Assembly: GCA_001769035.1 (NCBI GenBank)
Contig: MENF01000156.1
Location: 1 to 62,546, forward strand
DNA: 62,546 bases
DNA from: Bacteroidetes bacterium GWA2_32_17
GTDB lineage: Bacteria > Bacteroidota > Bacteroidia > Bacteroidales > GWA2-32-17
Direction of reading: 5' to 3'
Below are positions 45,428 through 53,293 of the stretch, piece after piece. Positions within the stretch are counted from its first letter, which is position 1, and each line of letters starts with the position of its first letter. A model generated the notes under the pieces. The model did not search any database. It saw nothing but the letters and a program-made list of their open reading frames with translations, and was not told the origin of the DNA. Both the position numbers and the translations under genes were made by a program.

Positions 45428-46729
45428 TTAAAACATACAACTTATAGAAAAAGAAAAATAAACAGGTATAACTTTTAATTTTTGTTCTTTAAGTTCCGAA
45501 AATTGTTGAGAAGATAACACATAACCTTCAGTAGTTTTTGGATACTCTTTTAAAAATAAGTGCAAACTCCTTAAACTTCCACTACTTCCGCTTTTTACTT
45601 CAACAGGAAACCATTTATTTGCTTTTTGAATAACAAAATCAATTTCTGCAGTGCTACTTTTGGCTTGCCTATCCCAATAGTAAACATTATTTTTTTGATT
45701 AATTGCAAATTCTTGTGCAACAAATTGTTCTGCCAAAGCTCCTCTGTATATTGATAATAAATCTGATTTCAGAAATTCTTCATTTGGAATAATGCCGCAT
45801 AAAAAATTCATTAAACCAACATCAAGCATACTTGTTTTAAAGATTCTGCCTGATGTTATTTGCACAGGAAAACCAATTGGATTAATTGCACTAATTTGAT
45901 GTATAATTCTTGCCATTAATAATGTTTGATATGCTTTTTTTAATGTTGGATTACTAAAACCATTAGCAAGTGTGCTGTATTTTGTTTGTTTTCCAACATT
46001 TCTGGCAATTTCTGTTAAAGCTGAATTTAAACAATTTTTATCAATCTGTGGAGTGTATTTGGCAAAGTCCATGCGTAAAGAATTTATTATTTCGGAATGC
46101 ACTTCTGAACAATCCATTATGGACCCTGATTGAGAATATGTTTTTACACTCTCAGGCATTCCGCCTACGAAAAAATAATTTTTTACTTCTTTCAATAATA
46201 TATCATGAACAGAGTCGGGTAAATAATGTGGTTCTTTAATAATTTGATTAAATAATTGCTCTTTGTTACTAGCTAAAAGAAATTCAGGAAATCCAAGTGG
46301 GTGCATTTCATAAAATTGAATTCTACCTACAGGAAAAGAAATTTTTGTTAATGCAAATTCAAGTAACGAACCAGTTGCAATCAAATGAATATTTGGCATT
46401 TCTTCGCAAAAATAGCGTAACGACATAATTGCTTTTTTGCACTCTTGTATTTCATCAAAGAAAATTAGTGTGTTTCCTTGTGAAATTTTTATATTTTTAA
46501 CTAGTTCTAATTCATTACAAATTCTTTTGGGATTTAAGTCTGATTCAAAAATTTTTTTCAAGTTTGGCTCGCGTTCAAAATCTATTTTAATGTAATTTTT
46601 GAAATTTTTAATTGCAAAATTTGTAATTGAAAACGTTTTGCCTACTTGTCTGGCACCTCTAACTATTAATGGTTTTCGCCTTTTATCGCTTTTCCATTTT
46701 ACTAAAAAGTCATCAATAAATCTATACAT
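45428..46729 (-). CDS. AAA+ ATPase with DUF4143
   Basis: The 433-residue protein has an AAA_14 ATPase N-terminus (Walker A VRGARQVGKTF, Walker B TLIFFDEIQECKKA, sensor LIATGSLLEFAL) and a C-terminal DUF4143 nuclease-like domain (DVGLMNFLCG, YYWDRQAKSSTAEIDFVI, WFPVEVKSGSSGSLRSL). These stand-alone proteins are widespread and of unknown role; the D-x-E-V-K pattern fits a PD-(D/E)XK nuclease. A divergent promoter pair separates it from the next gene. Confidence 0.9.
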   Translation of the reverse strand: MYRFIDDFLVKWKSDKRRKPLIVRGARQVGKTFSITNFAIKNFKNYIKIDFEREPNLKKIFESDLNPKRICNELELVKNIKISQGNTLIFFDEIQECKKAIMSLRYFCEEMPNIHLIATGSLLEFALTKISFPVGRIQFYEMHPLGFPEFLLASNKEQLFNQIIKEPHYLPDSVHDILLKEVKNYFFVGGMPESVKTYSQSGSIMDCSEVHSEIINSLRMDFAKYTPQIDKNCLNSALTEIARNVGKQTKYSTLANGFSNPTLKKAYQTLLMARIIHQISAINPIGFPVQITSGRIFKTSMLDVGLMNFLCGIIPNEEFLKSDLLSIYRGALAEQFVAQEFAINQKNNVYYWDRQAKSSTAEIDFVIQKANKWFPVEVKSGSSGSLRSLHLFLKEYPKTTEGYVLSSQQFSELKEQKLKVIPVYFSFSISCMF

Positions 46730-46757
46730 ATTAAATAATTAGTTTAAAATAACAAGG

Positions 46758-46765
46758 CAAATTTA
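46758..46765 (-). promoter_or_regulatory. -7 promoter box for the DUF4143 ATPase gene
   Basis: The minus strand reads TAAATTTG, a TAnnTTTG match, 29 bases before the ATG. Confidence 0.5.
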
Positions 46766-46814
46766 ATACATTATAATTAAAAATACAAGGTAAGTTTAAA
46801 TAATTTTTTTTATA

Positions 46815-46822
46815 TAAATTTG
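46815..46822 (+). promoter_or_regulatory. -7 promoter box for the 46929-47540 gene
   Basis: TAAATTTG matches TAnnTTTG, about 106 bases before the ATG, leaving room for a leader. Confidence 0.4.
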
Positions 46823-46928
46823 CATTTGTGACTTGAATTCAGCAAATAATTAATCAATTAAAAAAAATCTATATTTGATTCAAAATTTGTCATAACAAAG
46901 GGGAGTATTATAAGATAAATATAGATTT

Positions 46929-47540
46929 ATGAAAACAACAAAGTATTTAATTCTTTTTTTAATGTTATTTGCAACAGTTCAAGGGTTTTCTCAACGAAGT
47001 AAAAGGAGTTCAAATGGTGGCAAAAAGAATGAAAGCAAACAATATGTTATTACAGTTAGTGTTGGTATGGCTTATGGTGAAGCTTCGAATTCATATGAAA
47101 CTGCATCATTTTATGGTCCGCATTTAATTTTTGGAATCAGAGAAAGAGTAATAAAATTAAGTAAAAATTATAACTTTTCAACTGATTTTCACCTTGGTTC
47201 ACAATTTGCATTTTTAGAAAACGACACAAAAATGTATGGTTATCAAACTGTTCAAATTACATTTAATTTTAATGCACTTGCCGGTGCATATCCACCTAAC
47301 AAAAAATCTCCAATTACTTTCCCAATTGGATTTTTTATTGGACCAGGTCTTTATGGTATCAATGGAACAGGTACTGATGTTGGTCCTATGCTAAACCTTG
47401 GTTTTCGCTTTAAATTAAGTAAAACTTATTTTTTTGATTTAAGGTTTTTTGGAGCATTTACAGTTTTTAATGAAACAGCAATTGGAGGTGCTACATTACA
47501 ATTTCCAATATACCTGAAAAGAACAAGCGGTGGCAGATAA
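46929..47540 (+). CDS. Exported protein, outer-membrane-barrel-like
   Basis: A signal peptide (YLILFLMLFATVQGFSQ) is followed by a basic stretch (RSKRSSNGGKKNESK) and alternating-residue strands: YVITVSVGMAYGEASNS, YNFSTDFHLGSQFAF, TVQITFNFNALAGAY, GFRFKLSKTYFFDLRFFG. Each is about eight to ten residues, as in small beta barrels. A pore or scaffold role is possible but not shown. The next gene follows after 26 bases and has similar strands. Confidence 0.6.
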   Translation: MKTTKYLILFLMLFATVQGFSQRSKRSSNGGKKNESKQYVITVSVGMAYGEASNSYETASFYGPHLIFGIRERVIKLSKNYNFSTDFHLGSQFAFLENDTKMYGYQTVQITFNFNALAGAYPPNKKSPITFPIGFFIGPGLYGINGTGTDVGPMLNLGFRFKLSKTYFFDLRFFGAFTVFNETAIGGATLQFPIYLKRTSGGR

Positions 47541-47566
47541 TAAGATAAAACATAAATTTTAATTAC

Positions 47567-48286
47567 ATGAACATAAAAACATTATTTGTAGTAAGTATTT
47601 TATTAGTATTCTTTACTAACATTATAGCTCAAAAGAAAACAGCAACTTTTAATGACGGAACTAAAATAGATTATGAAATACTCAAAAATCATACTGACCA
47701 AATGACTCCATTTACTATGGATATTTATTTTGAATATCCTTATAACAATTTCATAAATTTAAGTTATTTTATTCCTAAAGTATGTTATTTAGAAGCAAAT
47801 ACAAATGGCTCTGGTGGTGGTATTGGTGGCTTATTGTTTTTTTATTCTTATGAAAAAACTAAAACAAAAAAAATGCCCATTGCTTCAAGTGTTGATTCCA
47901 GAGGTGGAACAGTATTCGTAGTTAAAGATGATTTAATTAAAAAGACATACATTGGCGGACACATAGAATATAATTTTATTTCAAAAAATAATTTTATATC
48001 ATCTCAAACTCATGAAATTGCTTTGGGATTAGGATTGTTTTCAGGTAAATTTGTTAGATTAATTTCTGATGAAAATAGAAAAAGAAAATTAAAAACCACT
48101 CTTTCAATTTATAGTGATTTATTAATTTACAGCGATAGTAGTACAGTTACACCACCATTAGGATTTAGGGTTGTTGGACAAACCAGAACAATGGGTAGTA
48201 AATTAGGGTTAACATTAAAACTTGGTGCGCTTTATTATGATAAGGTTTATCCAATAATTGGTGCTGGGTTTTTGACGTTTTTTTAA
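47567..48286 (+). CDS. Hypothetical exported protein
   Basis: The 239-residue product has a signal peptide (TLFVVSILLVFFTNIIAQ). The mature part has strand-like segments FTMDIYFEYPYNNFINLSYFI, GGHIEYNFISKNNFIS, EIALGLGLFSGKFVRL and GLTLKLGALYYDKVYPIIGAGF, again barrel-like, and shares an operon with the preceding protein. No named family is recognised. It ends six bases before the convergent acetyltransferase pseudogene. Confidence 0.6.
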   Translation: MNIKTLFVVSILLVFFTNIIAQKKTATFNDGTKIDYEILKNHTDQMTPFTMDIYFEYPYNNFINLSYFIPKVCYLEANTNGSGGGIGGLLFFYSYEKTKTKKMPIASSVDSRGGTVFVVKDDLIKKTYIGGHIEYNFISKNNFISSQTHEIALGLGLFSGKFVRLISDENRKRKLKTTLSIYSDLLIYSDSSTVTPPLGFRVVGQTRTMGSKLGLTLKLGALYYDKVYPIIGAGFLTFF

Positions 48287-48291
48287 AATTT

Positions 48292-48773
48292 CTAAAGCCT
48301 AAAAACGAACATATATTTATCGTCACCAGATTTGTAAAAATCTTTAATTATTGCCTCGGCTTTATATCCGTTATTTTCGTAAAATTTTCGTGTAGGAATA
48401 TATTTTTCGGCTCCAGATGTTTCGGCAATAACTAATCTTCCATTTCTTTTTTTAATTGCCTCGTGAGTTTTTTCAAGAATAAGTTTTCCAATTCCTTTTC
48501 CGCGAAAATCGTTATGAGTAGCAATCCAATATAAATCGTAGCTTCCTACAGCACACGCAATAGGTCCATAGCATGAATATGAAATTGTTTTTCCGTCAAC
48601 TTCAATAAACTGAAAAAAGTATTCCGATTTTTCCTGACCATTAATTAAAGCTTCTTGAGCTAATTCAACAGCAACAGGAATTTCATAATCTTAAAAAAAA
48701 CAGTAGACTCAACAATATTTTCAATATCAATTAAATCGCTATCTTTTAGTTCGCTACGAAATGTTATATTCAT
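48292..48773 (-). pseudogene. GNAT acetyltransferase, one-base frameshift
   Basis: The start ATG (48771-48773) touches the stop of the upstream ATP-grasp gene with no gap. The frame opens MNITFRSELKDSDLIDIENIVESTVFF and fails near 48691-48701 (run of A/T). Adding one base there restores KDYEIPVAVELAQEAL, then SCYGPIACAVGSYDLYWIAT, HNDFRGKGIGKLILEKT (the acetyl-CoA-binding RGKGIG motif) and FYENNGYK. The repaired product is 160 residues. It is the last gene of the aminomutase cluster. A sequencing error in the homopolymer is a real alternative to gene decay. Confidence 0.85.
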
Positions 48774-49760
48774 TTATTTAATGTTTTTAATCGAATCTTC
48801 AATAAATCTTTCTACGGCATAAGAAAAAGAATAATTTGCTTTTTCGCAAGCACTATAAAAACCGCTACCTGGCGTAATGCATGGATTTGCATTAATTTCT
48901 AATACAAAAGGATTCCCATTATTATCTACCCTAAAATCAACTCTGATAAATCCTGATAAATTAAACGATTCCCAACATTCGATACAAATATTTTTAAGTT
49001 TTGTTACTAATTCTTTTTCTTCATTTTCATCAATAAAACTGCGGGTTGTATTTAGATATTCGAAACTATTTTCTTCCCATTTTGCTCTAAATCCCATTAT
49101 TTTTGGCTTGTTTTTTGGAAAATTGTTAAAGTTCATTTCTGGAATTGGTAAAACTTCTGGTCCTTTGTTACCTCCCAAAACTGAAATATTAAATTCTCTT
49201 CCTTCAATGTATTCTTCAATAAAAAAATGAAACGGGCTTAATGTTTTAATTTTCTCGAATTTATTTACATCGGCACCTTTAAAAACCAAATCATCATCGA
49301 AACCAAGTGAGCCATCTTCGAGTTTTGGCTTTACAAGATAAGTTTTATTTTTATCTAATTTTTCTGTTTCGTATAATTCAAACCAATCGGCAGTAGGAAT
49401 ATTGTTTTTTCGCATCCAGTTTTTCGATAATGGTTTGTTAGTTGTTAAAAAAAGTCCTTCAGTATTAACTCCTGTATATGGAATTCTTAAATGATTGTAA
49501 AGAGCAGGTGCAAAGTAAAGTAATTCTCCATTATTGTTAATACTTTCTACTAAATTAAAAATAATATCCGGCTTTTCTTCAAAAAGAGATTTTTTTAACT
49601 TTGTTAAGTCAAGAGTTACGGTAATTTTACAAGTATTATAACCTAATTTGCGTAAACAATCTTCAGCTAATTTAACTTGGTCGAGTATATCCAATTCATC
49701 GGGACCTGCATTTTGTTGAACTTCGTTATATACAATTGCAATTTTTTCTATTTTCTTCAT
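48774..49760 (-). CDS. ATP-grasp ligase of the D-Ala-D-Ala ligase type (second)
   Basis: The 328-residue protein shows the ATP-grasp fold of Ddl: PDIIFNLVESINNNGELLYFAP, RIPYTGVNTEGLFLTTNKPLSK, LVKPKLEDGSLGFDDD (ATP loop), FIEEYIEGREFNISVLG and the metal site FRVDNNGNPFVLEINANPCITP. It is diverged from true Ddl, and lies with a second ATP-grasp gene, a lysine 2,3-aminomutase and an acetyltransferase. I infer it forms a peptide bond with a beta-amino acid or a second residue, not D-Ala-D-Ala. Confidence 0.8.
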   Translation of the reverse strand: MKKIEKIAIVYNEVQQNAGPDELDILDQVKLAEDCLRKLGYNTCKITVTLDLTKLKKSLFEEKPDIIFNLVESINNNGELLYFAPALYNHLRIPYTGVNTEGLFLTTNKPLSKNWMRKNNIPTADWFELYETEKLDKNKTYLVKPKLEDGSLGFDDDLVFKGADVNKFEKIKTLSPFHFFIEEYIEGREFNISVLGGNKGPEVLPIPEMNFNNFPKNKPKIMGFRAKWEENSFEYLNTTRSFIDENEEKELVTKLKNICIECWESFNLSGFIRVDFRVDNNGNPFVLEINANPCITPGSGFYSACEKANYSFSYAVERFIEDSIKNIK

Positions 49761-49880
49761 TCTTTTAATCTTTTGTTACTATTTTAGGTGAAATTAATTT
49801 CTCGCAAAGGCGCAATGTTCGCAAAGTATAAAGACCGCAAGGTGTTAAAAAAATCATTAATGATTTTTTTCTTTGCGTTT
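49761..49880. repeat. CGCAAAG-type repeat downstream of the GxxExxY gene
   Basis: CTCGCAAAGGCGCAATGTTC, then GCAAAGTATAAAGACCGCAA and TTTCTTTGCG, lie in this spacer. A related run (CTTTGCGTTCTTTGCGACTT) lies at 50263-50288, on the other side of the GxxExxY gene, and the same words reappear at 62531-62546. Confidence 0.65.
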
Positions 49881-50258
49881 TTAAAGATTATTTGCAATTC
49901 TTTTAATTCCATATTTAATCAAATCAACATTAAAATTGACAAGAAGTCCCAGTTTTAAATTTGTTACTCGTAAATAGGTGAGTAATATTTTAGGAAAAGT
50001 GGATGACATTGTTTCTACTGATTTTATTTCAACAATTACTTTTTCTCCTACAATAATATCTGCTCTAAATCCTAAACCTAATTTTACTGTTTCATAAAAT
50101 ACAGCAATTTCAGCCTGACGCTTGTATTTTATTCCTATTTTATCTAATTCATAACATATTGCCGCTTCATAAATTGATTCTAGTAAACCAGGTCCTAATT
50201 TCTGATGAACCTTCAAAAAGATATTAACTAATATTTTGGCAATTTCGTTTTCAGTCAT
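49881..50258 (-). CDS. GxxExxY protein
   Basis: The 125-residue product has the family signature in LGPGLLESIYEAA, with HQKLGPG before it and GFRADIIVGEKVIVEIKSVE after, a PD-(D/E)XK-like D-x-E-x-K pattern. It is unrelated by function to the ligases on either side. The ATG overlaps the upstream gene's stop by four bases (ATGA). CGCAAAG-type repeats flank it, so it looks like a cassette that landed at the 3' end of the first ATP-grasp gene; the repeat contributes that protein's last residues (SQSRKERKDL). Confidence 0.85.
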   Translation of the reverse strand: MTENEIAKILVNIFLKVHQKLGPGLLESIYEAAICYELDKIGIKYKRQAEIAVFYETVKLGLGFRADIIVGEKVIVEIKSVETMSSTFPKILLTYLRVTNLKLGLLVNFNVDLIKYGIKRIANNL

Positions 50259-51283
50259 AAGTCTTTGCGTTCTTTGCGACTTTGCGAGATAAATTTATTG
50301 TTGCTGAATAGATGCAATCTTTTTATTGCCGATTTCATGAGCATTTCAATTAATTTTTGATAACTTATTCCAGCAAAACGGCAAAGAATAGGCAAATCGG
50401 AGTGAACCGGATTAAGACCAGCTAATGGGTTTACTTCAATAAAATTTATTTTTCCAAAACCGTCCATTCTTAAATCAATTCTGCCTCCATCTCTGCAACC
50501 TAAAACTTGCCAGCATTTTATAGCAATTTCGTAACAATTATCAATAATTTTTTGTTCAGGAACAATATAATCAATTACTTTTTGATAATTTTCTTTATTT
50601 TCTAAACTGTAAATTTTTGTTTTTTCATGTTTACGAAATACTACTTCCATTATTCCAACAGCTTTAGCTTCTTTACCAGTACCTACAATACCAACAGTAA
50701 ATTCTCGTCCCGATAAAAATTGTTCGACTAAAACCGGCTGGTTATATTTTTTAAGAAGGTTTTTGCAAATTTTTATAAGTTCTGTTTTCGATATTATTTT
50801 AGAAAGTCCTGATATTCCTTTACCTGTTCCTTCGGCAATTGGCTTTGCAAACAATGGAAATTTTAAGTTAATATTTTCTAAATCGGAAATTGTTTCAACA
50901 ATTACAAAGTCGGAAGTTGCAAGACCTGCATCACGAATAATTCTTTTAGTAATTCCTTTATGTAAAGAAACTGCAAGAACTAATCCATCTGAAAAAACAT
51001 AAGGAATATTGTACGCATCTAATAAGCATGGAACTTGCGATTCGCGAGCTATTCCATACATTCCTTCGGAAATATTAAAAACTAAATCCCATGTTTTACC
51101 ATTTGTTAATTTTTTAGCTAAATGCTTAATGTTTCCTATTCTGTCGGTATTGAAGCCAGCATTTTTAAGTGCATTTTCAATCCCTGCAATAGTTTCTTCT
51201 TTATCAAATTCGGCTGTTTCTTCTTCGGTAAATCCTTCTTTTAAATAATCAGTACGAAGGTCATAAGTTATCCCTATAAGCAT
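50255..51283 (-). CDS. ATP-grasp ligase of the D-Ala-D-Ala ligase type (first)
   Basis: The 342-residue product has WDLVFNISEGMYGIARESQV, the Ddl-type N-terminal signature, then PLFAKPIAEGTGKGIS (ATP loop), VLVEQFLSGREFTVGIVG and the metal site IDLRMDGFGKINFIEVNPLAGLNP. About 12 residues at the C-terminus (RKERKDL region) come from the adjacent CGCAAAG repeat. It starts 14 bases downstream of the aminomutase gene. With the second ATP-grasp gene it would allow two successive ligation steps. True Ddl activity is unlikely given the context. Confidence 0.8.
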   Translation of the reverse strand: MLIGITYDLRTDYLKEGFTEEETAEFDKEETIAGIENALKNAGFNTDRIGNIKHLAKKLTNGKTWDLVFNISEGMYGIARESQVPCLLDAYNIPYVFSDGLVLAVSLHKGITKRIIRDAGLATSDFVIVETISDLENINLKFPLFAKPIAEGTGKGISGLSKIISKTELIKICKNLLKKYNQPVLVEQFLSGREFTVGIVGTGKEAKAVGIMEVVFRKHEKTKIYSLENKENYQKVIDYIVPEQKIIDNCYEIAIKCWQVLGCRDGGRIDLRMDGFGKINFIEVNPLAGLNPVHSDLPILCRFAGISYQKLIEMLMKSAIKRLHLFSNNKFISQSRKERKDL

Positions 51284-51297
51284 GTTTTTTTAATTTG

Positions 51298-52557
51298 TTA
51301 TTCTTCAATATAATCAGGATATAAATATGTTTTTCCTTCGTAATTTTTAAGTTCTAAACCATTTTTAGTGTGTGATGTTACATAATCAGGGAGCAGAGGA
51401 ATTTTTCCACCGCCACCGGGAGCATCAATAACATAAGCGGGTATAGCGTAACCAGATATAAAACCACGCATTCCTTTTATTATTTCTAATCCTTTTTTTA
51501 CAGTTGTCCTAAAGTGACCAGAGCCAAGTATAGGGTCGCACTGATACAAATAATAAGGACGAACGCGAAATTTTAATAAACCTGTCATTAGTTTACGCAT
51601 TGTTTCAACATTATCATTTATACCTTTTAATAATACAGTTTGACTACCTAAAGGAATACCTGCATTTGCTAAAAGTGCAGTAGCTTTTTCAACTTCGGGA
51701 GTAAGCTCATTTGGGTGAGTAAAATGTATGCTTAAAAATAAAGGGTGATATTTTTTTAACATATCAACAAATTCCTGAGTAATTCGTTGTGGTAGTACTG
51801 CGGGAACTTTAGTACCAATACGAATAATTTCAACATGTTCAATGTTACGAAGTCTTTTTAAAATATACTCTAATCTTTCTTGAGGTAAAGTAAATGGGTC
51901 GCCACCTGATAAAAGCACATCTCTGATTTCTTCGTGTTTTTCGATATATTCGAATGCCGGTTCAAAATCGTTTAAGCTGAAATGTGATTTATCTTTTTTT
52001 GAAACCATGTGCGAACGTGTGCAGTATCTGCAATATGTGCTGCAAAATCCTGTAACAAGGAACAAAACACGGTCAGGGTAACGATGTACTAAATTAGGTA
52101 CAGGACTGCTATTGTTTTCGTGAAGAGGATCGGATGATTCGCTAGGAAATATTTTATATTCGCTTGATGTTGGAACAACACTTTTAAATAAAGGGTCGTT
52201 AGGATTCGAAAAATTAATTAAACTTGAATAATAAGGAGTAATTCTTAACGGCATCAAATCTTTGTTTTTAGAATCTTGATTTTCGTTAAGTTTTATATTG
52301 AAAAATTTTTCTAATTGTGAGCTATATCTGAAACTGTTTTTTATTTGCCAATGCCAATCGTTCCATTCATCATCAGATATTCCTGGTAGGAAATGATTTC
52401 TAAAGTTTGATGTTGTTTTGTTGTCAGTTATTTTTAATAAAGCATCTATTATTTTGTGCCTGTTTATACGGCTTTTAGTAAGTAAACTTGGAGGTTCGTC
52501 TTCTTTGTTTACTTCTTTTTCTGAAATTAGTGAGTCATCTAACGAATTGCTTTCCAT
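51298..52557 (-). CDS. kamA: Lysine 2,3-aminomutase (KamA family radical SAM)
   Basis: The enzyme converts L-lysine to L-beta-lysine using SAM, a 4Fe-4S cluster and PLP. The cluster cysteines are in FCSTYCRYC (residues 172, 176, 179). The PLP lysine is in DAPGGGGK (about 385). The two lysine-binding aspartates are kept at about 341 (YQCD) and 378 (VIDAP), 37 apart as in the clostridial enzyme; glutamate 2,3-aminomutases differ there. The product is 419 residues. It heads a cluster with two ligases and an acetyltransferase, unlike the simple kamA-ablB pairs for N-acetyl-beta-lysine. Confidence 0.9.
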   Translation of the reverse strand: MESNSLDDSLISEKEVNKEDEPPSLLTKSRINRHKIIDALLKITDNKTTSNFRNHFLPGISDDEWNDWHWQIKNSFRYSSQLEKFFNIKLNENQDSKNKDLMPLRITPYYSSLINFSNPNDPLFKSVVPTSSEYKIFPSESSDPLHENNSSPVPNLVHRYPDRVLFLVTGFCSTYCRYCTRSHMVSKKDKSHFSLNDFEPAFEYIEKHEEIRDVLLSGGDPFTLPQERLEYILKRLRNIEHVEIIRIGTKVPAVLPQRITQEFVDMLKKYHPLFLSIHFTHPNELTPEVEKATALLANAGIPLGSQTVLLKGINDNVETMRKLMTGLLKFRVRPYYLYQCDPILGSGHFRTTVKKGLEIIKGMRGFISGYAIPAYVIDAPGGGGKIPLLPDYVTSHTKNGLELKNYEGKTYLYPDYIEE

Positions 52558-53057
52558 GATTTTAAATTAAAAATTTAATATTATTAATTAATAATTTTGT
52601 ACAATTTTAAATTAAAAATCATAAGATTGTATCAATTAAATTCCATTATATTTAGATTTTTTCAACAATTATTATAAATCATCTGACTTCATAACAATCA
52701 TTATATAAGTATATTATAATGATAAGCTCTTTAGTTTATTAACATACTCGTTTTTTTTATTTCAAAATATTCTTTAAAAAAACATTTATTAAACATATAA
52801 TTAATTTATTAAATGTTATTATTTTATTAATTAAACAATGTGTATAATGTTATTATTATGATTAAATAAATATTTTTTATTTTTTTAATAAAGGGGACTT
52901 CTAAAAATTCAGTTTCGTCATGCTGTCCTTAATCAATCCTGAATCAAGTTCAGGACAGGATTGATTCAGCATCTCACAAAACGAAGCACTGTATTGAGAT
53001 TACTCACATTTTAATTTTATGGTTCGACATGCTCACTACAAGTTTTCAATGTGCTTG

Positions 53058-53118
53058 CCCCGTTAGATAAGGCGAATTAAGAGTGTTCACTCTTTTAATT
53101 AACAAATATCTAACGGGG
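53058..53118. repeat. CCCCGTTAGATA nested palindrome
   Basis: The perfect 12-bp arms CCCCGTTAGATA and TATCTAACGGGG enclose a second palindrome, AATTAAGAGTG / CACTCTTTTAATT. The double structure resembles a folded mobile repeat rather than a simple terminator. Confidence 0.75.
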
Positions 53119-53268
53119 TGAATGAGATCGCATCGCTAAGTTGCTTCAGTCAATCCTTCCTTCGCAATGACACTATTTGTCCAGCTTTGGCGGGATTAGA
53201 ACCCACCTAAAGAAAAAAGTAAATATTCATTATTTCAAATATCTATTTCAATATTCGTTCAATTTTAC

Positions 53269-53276
53269 TATGTTTG
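53269..53276 (+). promoter_or_regulatory. -7 promoter box for the AmgK-RapZ fusion gene
   Basis: TATGTTTG matches TAnnTTTG, 17 bases before the TTG start. Confidence 0.5.
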
Positions 53277-53293
53277 TCTATTAAATAATTATT

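Larger units (their letters stand above)
52558..53293. other. Long spacer with several palindromic repeats
   Basis: The 736-bp region upstream of kamA is AT-rich to about 52900, then holds dispersed repeats: CAATCCTG...CAGG...GGATTG (52933-52963), CCCCGTTAGATA...TATCTAACGGGG (53058-53118, with AATTAAGAGTG/CACTCTTTTAATT inside), and TCAATCCTTCCTTCGCAATG. The promoter of the kinase fusion gene follows. No gene is seen. Confidence 0.55.

Noticed and set aside
48774-51283. Calling both ATP-grasp genes D-alanine-D-alanine ligases
   Set aside because: They are diverged, paired, and cotranscribed with a lysine aminomutase and an acetyltransferase, not with wall genes.
51298-52557. Glutamate 2,3-aminomutase
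   Set aside because: Both lysine-binding aspartates are present with the correct 37-residue spacing.
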